The translations under genes were made by a program, and so were the position numbers. 6,164 bases of DNA from Acinetobacter sp. Its GTDB lineage: Bacteria; Pseudomonadota; Gammaproteobacteria; Pseudomonadales; Moraxellaceae. Location of the stretch: assembly GCA_030152275.1 (NCBI GenBank), contig JASLHF010000129.1, positions 1-6,164 on the forward strand, in the 5' to 3' direction. The notes beneath the pieces were generated by a model. It searched no databases. It was not told the DNA's origin and saw only the letters and a list, made by a program, of their open reading frames with translations. Each line of letters opens with the position of its first letter. Position 1 is the stretch's first letter. Below, piece after piece: positions 1 to 5,177 of this stretch.

Positions 1-106
1 ACCTTAACGCTTTTTAAATAAAACAGAAGTGCCTAAATATAACTTTTTTGTAATAAATGGTTGATCCGTAAAAGAAGGCAGTATGTATGCGGGTTGATAT
101 GGGCAT
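1..106. other. Intergenic sequence, no gene recognised
   Basis: AT-rich stretch at the left edge. I see no open frame with a plausible start and ribosome binding site on either strand, and no RNA gene. It probably separates xpt from a neighbour beyond the window. Confidence 0.5.
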
Positions 107-135
107 TAAAAAAGCGCCTGAGCGGCGCTTTTTTA
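107..135 (-). terminator. Rho-independent terminator of xpt
   Basis: The stem pairs 107-118 with 124-135 around a 5-base loop (TGAGC). The core is GCGCC/GGCGC, flanked by a run of six A/T pairs. Read on the minus strand, the GC stem is followed by six T residues, 11 nt after the xpt stop codon. The symmetric A/T flanks mean it could also stop a plus-strand transcript arriving from the left. Confidence 0.9.
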
Positions 136-146
136 ACAGCAATGAA

Positions 147-722
147 TCAGTCACGGACAAATTCAACCGCGCCGTTTGCCAATGATTTAACACGAGCCAA
201 AGATTCAACACGGTAGCCTTTTTCAATCAAGAATTCACGGCCTGGCTGGAATGATTTTTCAATCACGATACCAATACCGATCACTTCAGCGTCGGCTTGA
301 TGAATCAGGTCTGCAAGACCCAGCGCAGCTTGGCCATTCGCCAAAAAGTCATCAATTACCAATACTTTGTCATTGGCATTGATGTGTTTTTTAGAAATAG
401 CAATGGTGCTTTCCACTTGTTTAGTGAAAGAAAACACTTTTGAGCGGTATAAGTCATCTTTTAATGTTAAAGATTGATATTTACGCGCGAAAATAACTGG
501 AACGCCCAGCTCTAAACCGGCCATGACTGCAGGCGCAATCCCTGATGCTTCAATGGTAATGATCTTGGTGATGCCGGCATCTTTAAACAAACGGGCAAAC
601 TCTTGGCCAATTTGCTGCATCATCACAGGATCAATTTGATGGTTTAAAAAAGAATCGACTTTCAGAACTTCTTCAGATAGAACGATCCCTTCCGCTAAGA
701 TTTTCTGTTCTAGTGCGTGCAC
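147..722 (-). CDS. xpt: Xanthine phosphoribosyltransferase
   Basis: A 191-residue cytoplasmic type I phosphoribosyltransferase of the Bacillus Xpt family. It converts xanthine plus PRPP to XMP and pyrophosphate in purine salvage. The diagnostic PRPP-binding motif VLVIDDFLANGQA is at residues 120-132. The TIEASGIAPA segment (57-66) and the FARKYQSLTLKDDLYRS region (79-94) are also typical, and the length matches the family. The start is GTG at 722-720, giving MHALEQK, which is the N-terminus expected for this family. It is preceded by GAGGA with 7-nt spacing. A strong terminator follows the stop. The gene lies 89 nt downstream of the DUF3108 gene but has its own candidate promoter, so it is probably a separate unit. 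The function assignment is very secure; preference for xanthine over guanine is from family knowledge. Confidence 0.96.
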   Translation of the reverse strand: MHALEQKILAEGIVLSEEVLKVDSFLNHQIDPVMMQQIGQEFARLFKDAGITKIITIEASGIAPAVMAGLELGVPVIFARKYQSLTLKDDLYRSKVFSFTKQVESTIAISKKHINANDKVLVIDDFLANGQAALGLADLIHQADAEVIGIGIVIEKSFQPGREFLIEKGYRVESLARVKSLANGAVEFVRD

Positions 723-729
723 GGGAGAA

Positions 730-734
730 TCCTC
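730..734 (-). promoter_or_regulatory. Ribosome binding site fixing the GTG start of xpt
   Basis: GAGGA on the minus strand, 7 nt before GTG at 722-720. There is no ATG in the same frame nearby, so this site decides the start. Confidence 0.75.
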
Positions 735-741
735 AAGGGCA

Positions 742-779
742 GGTGCTTTTTAAGGCAAAGGCGTATTTTAAAAAGCACC
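742..779. repeat. Perfect 12-bp inverted repeat in the xpt promoter/leader
   Basis: GGTGCTTTTTAA at 742-753 is the exact reverse complement of TTAAAAAGCACC at 768-779, with a 14-nt spacer. The distal arm covers the predicted xpt spacer and part of its -10 box, and the other arm falls in the 5' leader. It could be an operator for a dimeric repressor or a leader hairpin. It could also be the end of the upstream DUF3108 transcript, although no T run follows the stem on the minus strand. Confidence 0.6.
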
Positions 780-792
780 GCAAAAAATGCAA
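765..792 (-). promoter_or_regulatory. Candidate sigma-70 promoter of xpt
   Basis: The -35 TTGCAT (792-787) and -10 TAAAAT (770-765) are separated by 16 bp on the minus strand. Transcription would begin near 758, giving a leader of about 35 nt. The call rests on consensus matching by eye. Confidence 0.45.
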
Positions 793-811
793 GCGATATT
801 GATCAAATCAA

Positions 812-1525
812 TTAATTAGTTGCACCTTTATAGCCGGTCATCAGCAATCCATAAGATGTTTTGTCATCAACATGCGACACTTTCACCGGTGCATAATCCA
901 ATTTAGGAGCCAGCCAGAAAATTGTTTCACGTCCTGGCTTATCGTGCTTCATCACGACTTTGACCGTATCAAAGGTGCCATAGCTGGTGCTGACACGTTC
1001 ATTGCCCTGTTTCACAAATTTGCGCGGTTCAACATCTTTAGCATCTGCAATCCAATAGCTGGATTTTAAATTGCCGTCTTTTAAGTCTTCACGGATTTGC
1101 AGCTCAGCGTTCAATTCATCCAATACGCCTGCACGCCATGGCAGTGTGCGGGATTTGTCATCTTTTTTGGTTGAGATGGTTTTTGCGCCAGGATTAAAAT
1201 TCATGCTCATGGTGTTGTTATGCACCAAAATTTTGCTGGTTCGTTTAAAGCTGTTGGATGTAATGGTGTTGCCGTTAAAACTGAAATTGCTGCTCTCTGT
1301 GGCTGAAGCGATGCCGCCGGCTTTAGCTGCAAAGACATAAGACCAGTTATTGCCGGACTTGCTTAAGGTACGGGTAGCTGAACCCATATTTTTGCCGTTA
1401 TAGCTGAATTGGTAACTTGCTTGGAATGGGCTCATTGCAAAGGCTTGGCTTGCAAAGCCTGTAAACAGCAATGCAGCGCTAACGCCAGCTGCGAAACCTA
1501 AAGTTTTAATTGCCTGTTTAGCCAT
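812..1525 (-). CDS. DUF3108-domain exported protein
   Basis: A 237-residue protein with a clear Sec signal peptide: basic n-region (MAKQAIK), hydrophobic core around residues 8-24, and a probable signal peptidase I site after the AFA at 28-30. The mature part is rich in beta-strand-like alternating segments. It ends with the signature REXIFWLAPKLDYAPVKV-like stretch at 199-216, which I recognise from DUF3108 (PF11306) proteins. The family is periplasmic or envelope-associated with no established biochemical activity, so none is claimed. The frame is open upstream to 1687, but the start at 1525 is chosen because AGGAAG lies 9 nt before it and it begins the signal peptide. A candidate promoter lies just downstream of the stop of the upstream gene. 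Confidence 0.85.
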   Translation of the reverse strand: MAKQAIKTLGFAAGVSAALLFTGFASQAFAMSPFQASYQFSYNGKNMGSATRTLSKSGNNWSYVFAAKAGGIASATESSNFSFNGNTITSNSFKRTSKILVHNNTMSMNFNPGAKTISTKKDDKSRTLPWRAGVLDELNAELQIREDLKDGNLKSSYWIADAKDVEPRKFVKQGNERVSTSYGTFDTVKVVMKHDKPGRETIFWLAPKLDYAPVKVSHVDDKTSYGLLMTGYKGATN

Positions 1526-1615
1526 CGGTAATGTCTTCCTATGTAATCTCTTCAAACGTGGTGAATGTGAGGTTTTTTTCTGCAATGGCCTTATTATGCG
1601 CGCTGAATGTGAAGA

Positions 1616-1636
1616 ATGGCGTTTTAAAATCGCCAT
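1616..1636. repeat. Short inverted repeat in the DUF3108 leader
   Basis: ATGGCG (1616-1621) and CGCCAT (1631-1636) are perfect inverted arms around a 9-base AT-rich centre that itself contains a partial palindrome (TTTTAAAA). It sits a short distance downstream of the predicted DUF3108 promoter, in the untranslated leader. It could be a protein-binding site or a small hairpin; the function is unknown. Confidence 0.4.
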
Positions 1637-1658
1637 AAATGTATATTTAGTGCTGCTT

Positions 1659-1687
1659 TTTATATACTTAGCGCACTCCGTGCACAA
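1659..1687 (-). promoter_or_regulatory. Candidate sigma-70 promoter of the DUF3108 gene
   Basis: The -35 TTGTGC (1687-1682), a 17-bp spacer and the -10 TATAAA (1664-1659) lie on the minus strand, just after the stop codon of the preceding gene at 1691. It would give a 5' leader of roughly 125 nt. Judged by eye only. Confidence 0.45.
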
Positions 1688-1690
1688 ATT

Positions 1691-2389
1691 TTATTTTTCT
1701 TTTTGCTTAATTGGCGTGACTTCAGTTTCATCCATTTTGTTGCCGTCAGCCGTACTGTCATCCCAGCTTTCCAATTTTTCCTGCGCCATTTTACTGAAGA
1801 GTGCGGCTAAATTTACATTACCAATAACAACCAGTTCAGCTTCGCGCAAAAAAGCATGATTGACATGCACTTTGCCTAAGGTATCGATAATTGAACGTTT
1901 GCGCCCCAGCCAGCGGTTCAGGTCTAAATGCAGCAGATCATCTTTAACTTTGATGACGTTCAGCTTTTCCAAGATCATGCCCAGCGGGTCGTCATGCAAG
2001 ACTTTTTGGTAAAAAAACAGCGCCAGCTTCACGCCAATTTTGTACATTGCATTGGGGTATTTTGCATCAATGACTTGTGTATCGCTAATTTGCTCAAAGA
2101 CAATCAGCTGTGTGCTTTTATTCAGCTCCATCTGAACCAGTTTTAAGTCCACAGAGAGCGTAATATCCAGTCCGTTATAATTTAATGTGGCATACAGACG
2201 CAGCCAGTCATCATGCAGATCGGCGTGCAGATCCTGCAGCATTTTGACATTGTCGGTTACAAAGCGTTGAAAAGTGGCGTTTAAAAAGACTTGTGACAGC
2301 GGAAACTCACGTTCATCTTCAATAAACCCCTCCGCCTTTTGGTACACTTGGCGGATACGGCGAGAAATATTGGAAATGAGCGTTTGCAT
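1691..2389 (-). CDS. Hypothetical protein, 232 residues, no family recognised
   Basis: I do not recognise this protein. It has no signal peptide and no obvious membrane span, so it looks cytoplasmic or peripherally membrane-bound. The N-terminus is basic and probably helical (ISRRIRQVYQKAEGF, 7-21). Residues about 64-110 alternate hydrophobic and polar positions as beta strands do (LYATLNYNGLDITLSVDLKL). The middle (about 116-175) has amphipathic helical stretches including RWLGRKR. The last 25 residues are highly charged and low-complexity (DDSTADGNKMDETEV). The ATG at 2389 is preceded by a modest GGGA about 8 nt upstream. Codon use and composition resemble the neighbours, so there is no sign of recent transfer. 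It is probably a conserved genus-level protein. A distant relation to lipid-binding beta-rich proteins is conceivable but not shown. Confidence 0.8.
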   Translation of the reverse strand: MQTLISNISRRIRQVYQKAEGFIEDEREFPLSQVFLNATFQRFVTDNVKMLQDLHADLHDDWLRLYATLNYNGLDITLSVDLKLVQMELNKSTQLIVFEQISDTQVIDAKYPNAMYKIGVKLALFFYQKVLHDDPLGMILEKLNVIKVKDDLLHLDLNRWLGRKRSIIDTLGKVHVNHAFLREAELVVIGNVNLAALFSKMAQEKLESWDDSTADGNKMDETEVTPIKQKEK

Positions 2390-2771
2390 AGAGAGCGTCC
2401 CAGCACATGAGCTTTTTTAAATTTTGATGTATCTTGTCGAATTATGCAAAAAATACAAGGTTCCGAGCTTGCAGTTTAGCAAAATTAATTGCAGCATTTT
2501 TATGATTTTGAATGCGTCAGTTTGATTTGTTGATGGAATTGTCAGTTTTGTTGAAAAATGAAACCTGAATGTATTTTATACCTGCTTGGGGTGGTTGGGG
2601 AATTCGGCAAATTGTCGTAATCGTGTGTATGCCGCAGTAAACTTGTGCTGTGAGTTCATATGGCGGATCAAGATTAAAAAATCTAAATGCTGTCTGGGTA
2701 AATGCTTGAAGTTGAACAGATATGCAAAAAATGGTGCAGAAAGTAATACCGATGAGTGATGTAAAAAAGTG
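2390..2771. other. Divergent intergenic region (382 bp) before the TonB-family gene
   Basis: AT-rich region separating the unassigned minus-strand gene from the plus-strand TonB-family gene. It must hold promoters for both. A weak plus-strand candidate is TTGAAA (2551-2556), 17 bp, TTTTAT (2574-2579). Two TTGCAG copies occur at 2469-2474 and 2489-2494. A 16-codon plus-strand frame starting at 2722 ends with TGA overlapping the ATG of the downstream gene. No convincing gene, RNA gene or terminator is seen; minus-strand frames here lack a good start and overlap the TonB coding sequence. Confidence 0.5.
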
Positions 2772-3650
2772 ATGCTGAATAAAATAATGCCAAAGCCTTT
2801 AATCCAAGACTGGTGGAAAGATCCGATTTTCGCCAGTGCCCTAGGCTTGGCTGCATTTTTACATTTGTCGGTGCTGACGATGCAGTTTGCTATGCCGCAT
2901 GAAAGTGATGTTAAAACCAAGGAGATAGCAGTGTCCTTGCGTCCGAGTGATGCACCGGTGGAGCATGCTGATTTCTTGGCGCAGGATAATCAGCAGGGAT
3001 CTGGTGTATTCCGTGAAGCGCACCGCATGTCCACAGATATGCCTGCGCCAATGGTGGATCAGACGGCTGGTGAGCAGCAGCAGGAAACACTGGAAAAAAT
3101 GCAGCAAAAGCGTGAACTGAATTTTGAAGAAAAAGTGCTGATGACCACGCTGAGCTGGCAAAAACAGGCGGAAGAAAATCAGCGGAAAAAAGCGGCTGAA
3201 GAATTGCAAAGCCAGTATCAAGCCAAAGCAGCCATGATTGCCAGTATTGAAGCGCAATATTTGCAGCGTCAGCAAAATTTCAGCCGCCAGCAGAAAATTA
3301 AAACCATTGACGGTATACAGGCCAAGCAAGACAATACAGCCGCCTATATGGAAAAATTCCGCCAAAAAGTTGAATTTTACGGTAACCGTTATTATCCCGA
3401 AGCCGCTAAACAGCAGCAGCTGCGCGGTGAAGTGCGGCTGATGGTTATTTTGAATCAAAATGGCGGGGTGCGCGCCATCCGTTTAATTGAAAGCTCAGGC
3501 CATGCCGTGCTGGATGAAGCAGCCAAAACTTCTGTGCGCAAGGCAGCGCCGTTCGGCAGCTTTGACGCAAAAATGAAGGATATTTCAGAGCTGCGCGTAG
3601 TGCGGACTTGGCGTTTTGACCCAGCTGAAGCTGAGTTTGAAGTGCATTAA
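2772..3650 (+). CDS. TonB-family energy transducer (TonB3/PA0406-like)
   Basis: A 292-residue inner-membrane-anchored protein. After a short cytoplasmic N-terminus there is one membrane span (about 18-40). It contains a histidine (His31), comparable to the conserved TonB transmembrane His that couples to ExbB-ExbD. Residues about 100-185 form a Gln/Glu/Lys/Ala-rich helical spacer like TolA, rather than the Pro-Glu/Pro-Lys rod of classical TonB. The C-terminal domain (about 203-285) matches TonB_C, with YYPEAAKQQQLRGEVRL, a glycine turn (NQNGGVRAI), SSGHAVLDEAA and a closing VVRTWRF strand. The segment AAYMEKFRQKVEFYGNRYYP resembles Pseudomonas PA0406 (TonB3), a gshB-linked protein implicated in type IV pilus function. 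The subfamily is inferred from memory. ATG 2772 is chosen; GTG 2769 and ATG 2787 are alternatives, and none has a strong Shine-Dalgarno. No exbB or exbD is in the window. Confidence 0.88.
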   Translation: MLNKIMPKPLIQDWWKDPIFASALGLAAFLHLSVLTMQFAMPHESDVKTKEIAVSLRPSDAPVEHADFLAQDNQQGSGVFREAHRMSTDMPAPMVDQTAGEQQQETLEKMQQKRELNFEEKVLMTTLSWQKQAEENQRKKAAEELQSQYQAKAAMIASIEAQYLQRQQNFSRQQKIKTIDGIQAKQDNTAAYMEKFRQKVEFYGNRYYPEAAKQQQLRGEVRLMVILNQNGGVRAIRLIESSGHAVLDEAAKTSVRKAAPFGSFDAKMKDISELRVVRTWRFDPAEAEFEVH

Positions 3651-3691
3651 TATAACTTAGCTGCAGCTATGCTTTGTGCTGGCTGCAATGA

Positions 3692-4153
3692 CTATTCTGT
3701 CTCAGTGCTGTTTTCCCGCTGGGCGATTACATAGCGCCCTTGCTGACGACCATCCATCCAAATCACGTCTAAATTTTTTTCTGAAATATGCAGCTGTGTT
3801 GGAAAAATCTGTAAATTACCAAGAAATTGAGGTGCAGCTGTTAATCCGATACAGTTGCCATTTTTCCACCATGTACCTTCGGCATATTGGTCTAAAGCGC
3901 CTACGGCCAAATACCATTTAAATTTGCCGTTCTTTTCAAGGAGCAGCTCAGAACCGGTTTCCATGACGCCTTCTAAATAATAATGTCCAGCCCACACTTG
4001 ATCTGCTGGATTAAAAAATGCTTTTGGACACGCTTTTGGCGCTTCTGCATGCAGGGCTACGGATAGACAGCATGAGCTTAAGAGCAGGGGAGCAAGCATC
4101 AATGTCTTGCGGTATTTTTGCTTAAATATGTTTGCTATTAAGAAATGAGTCAT
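3692..4153 (-). CDS. Small exported protein of unknown function
   Basis: A 153-residue protein with a basic n-region (KQKYRK, 11-16) and a hydrophobic core (about 18-34) typical of a Sec signal. Cleavage by signal peptidase I is plausible near HAEA (35-38). A lipobox-like LSSC at 25-28 also makes a lipoprotein conceivable, though the hydrophobic core continues past it. The mature part contains Cys42 and Cys101, which could form a disulfide. It is rich in aromatic/Gly strands (WAGHYYLEGVMETGSELLLE; ALDQYAEGTWW), suggesting a compact beta-sandwich or small barrel. I do not recognise a named family with confidence. The ATG at 4153 has a good GGAAGGGAA ribosome binding site (4170-4162). A promoter lies upstream. 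The gene converges on the TonB-family gene with 41 nt between the stops. Confidence 0.8.
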   Translation of the reverse strand: MTHFLIANIFKQKYRKTLMLAPLLLSSCCLSVALHAEAPKACPKAFFNPADQVWAGHYYLEGVMETGSELLLEKNGKFKWYLAVGALDQYAEGTWWKNGNCIGLTAAPQFLGNLQIFPTQLHISEKNLDVIWMDGRQQGRYVIAQRENSTETE

Positions 4154-4192
4154 TCAATTTATTCCCTTCCCAAAGCCGTTTAGATGATGTTT

Positions 4193-4221
4193 AGCATAAA
4201 TTGTGTCTGCTGTAAGAGCAA
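4193..4221 (-). promoter_or_regulatory. Candidate sigma-70 promoter of the small exported protein
   Basis: The -35 TTGCTC (4221-4216), a 17-bp spacer and the -10 TATGCT (4198-4193) lie on the minus strand. Transcription would start near 4186, about 33 nt before the ATG. Matched by eye. Confidence 0.45.
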
Positions 4222-4342
4222 AGGTTGGGGTGCAGCAGCATGAAATTGAAAAATTCTTGTGAGCAGTCTTGATCTGAGTGTGAGTGGACTGGCAATTTAG
4301 CTGTGGCTATTTCATGAGGCAAAATGCGTCGGCTTATATGGA

Positions 4343-4632
4343 TTATTGTGGGTGATCACTGCTGTAACGGCGCTGGATTTCACAGACCTCTACACTGAAA
4401 TGTGCATACCATTGTGCTTTGCCCAACTGCTGCGCTGTAATGTGTTCTGCATCAGCATGCCATGCTTGAATATCTTCCAAATTATTCCAATAAGACAGCG
4501 CAATTTCTTGATCATTTTCACAGAGCGCTTCAAAGTGCTGGCAATTAAATTCAGGCTTTCAACATGACCGCGTATTTCATGATGAACCTGCTGTTCTGGT
4601 GATTGTGTGCTGGGTAAGATGTATTTCAGCAT
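4343..4632 (-). pseudogene. Antibiotic-biosynthesis-monooxygenase-like gene, split by a frameshift
   Basis: Translation from ATG 4632 gives a credible start (MLKYILPSTQSPEQQ) for about 26 residues, then the frame turns into unlike sequence and stops at 4390. In the adjacent -1 frame, open from 4558 to a stop at 4343, the remainder of a small alpha/beta-barrel ABM domain appears: FNCQHFEALCEN, then ALSYWNNLEDIQAWHADAEH, then AQQLGKAQWY and FSVEVCEIQRRY. Joining the two near 4550-4558 restores about 96 residues, the normal length of these small dimeric domains. The family includes heme-degrading and quinone-oxidising members as well as many of unknown role. One missing base explains it, as a real mutation or a sequencing error. 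The ATG lacks a good Shine-Dalgarno and lies just beyond the ybeY terminator. Confidence 0.75.
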
Positions 4633-4643
4633 CTTAAAGATAT

Positions 4644-4669
4644 AAAAAAGCGGACCGGAGTCCGCTTTT
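4644..4669 (-). terminator. Rho-independent terminator of the ybeZ-ybeY operon
   Basis: A 10-bp perfect stem (4646-4655 with 4660-4669, core GCGGAC/GTCCGC) has a 4-base loop. On the minus strand it is followed by six T residues. It begins 12 nt after the ybeY stop codon and ends shortly before the ATG of the ABM-like gene. Confidence 0.92.
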
Positions 4670-4681
4670 AAATGTTGCGCT

Positions 4682-5167
4682 TTAATCTTCTTTTACCATA
4701 TATGGGTTATCAAAACCGAGTTTCTTCAGAATCTCGATTTCTAATGCTTCCATTTCTTCGGCATCTTCTTCAGACGTTTCATGATCATAGCCCATCAGAT
4801 GCAGCGCGCCGTGCACCAGCATATGGGTAAAATGTTCAATCGGGGTTTTCTGCTGTTCAACTGCTTCCTGTAATACGACAGGGATGCAGATCACTAGATC
4901 GCCAATTGGAAATTCATCTAAAATTTCAGCCATTTCATCTGGAAGATCGCTTGGAAAAGACAGCACATTAGTCGGTTTGTCTTTTTTACGGTATTCCAAA
5001 TTTAATTTATGGCTTTCTTCATTGCCTACACAGGCAATGCCGATTTCGCAGTCGCTTTGTGTGCCAATATAACGTAAAGCAGTTTCCACCGTTTTTTTGA
5101 TATAGGCGCGTTTCAGTACCAGCTCAGGCGCTTGAAAGTCCTGCTGCAGGCTAAGGCTAATTTTCAA
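4682..5167 (-). CDS. ybeY: Endoribonuclease YbeY (16S rRNA maturation factor)
   Basis: A 161-residue cytoplasmic metal-dependent single-strand endoribonuclease. The family takes part in 16S rRNA 3'-end maturation and in quality control of defective 70S ribosomes. The zinc-binding motif HGALHLMGYDH is at residues 119-129, with ligands His119, His123 and His129. The conserved YRKKDKPTNVLSFP segment (59-72) carries the functionally important arginine, and GDLVIC (89-94) is also typical. Length is normal. The start is TTG at 5167-5165, since no ATG is available in frame. It is supported by AGGA 6 nt upstream, which overlaps the stop codon of ybeZ. The two genes are therefore co-transcribed and probably translationally coupled. 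A terminator follows directly, and no ybeX/corC follows as it does in E. coli. Confidence 0.97.
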   Translation of the reverse strand: MKISLSLQQDFQAPELVLKRAYIKKTVETALRYIGTQSDCEIGIACVGNEESHKLNLEYRKKDKPTNVLSFPSDLPDEMAEILDEFPIGDLVICIPVVLQEAVEQQKTPIEHFTHMLVHGALHLMGYDHETSEEDAEEMEALEIEILKKLGFDNPYMVKED

Positions 5168-5173
5168 AATGAA

Positions 5174-5177
5174 TCCT
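5174..5177 (-). promoter_or_regulatory. Ribosome binding site deciding the TTG start of ybeY
   Basis: AGGA on the minus strand, 6 nt before TTG at 5167-5165. Its first base is the last base of the ybeZ TAA (5179-5177), a layout that favours reinitiation by ribosomes finishing ybeZ. Confidence 0.7.

Noticed and set aside
723..811. Purine riboswitch upstream of xpt
   Set aside because: The leader after the predicted start is only about 35 nt, and no three-way junction or conserved purine aptamer core is visible.
1526..1687. N-terminal extension of the DUF3108 frame up to 1687
   Set aside because: It would bury the signal peptide behind 54 residues. The internal ATG at 1525 has a proper Shine-Dalgarno and a classical signal sequence.
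2576..2920. 114-codon minus-strand frame reaching into the TonB-family gene
   Set aside because: More than a third is antisense to the TonB N-terminus, there is no convincing ribosome binding site, and the protein resembles no family.
2859..3458. 199-codon minus-strand frame
   Set aside because: Lies entirely antisense to the TonB-family gene, and its Leu/Phe-rich composition is what the complement of the Gln/Glu/Lys-rich spacer produces.
3656..3690. Hairpin TGCAGC/GCTGCA between the convergent genes
   Set aside because: Only a 6-bp stem with no T run on either strand, so not convincing as a terminator.
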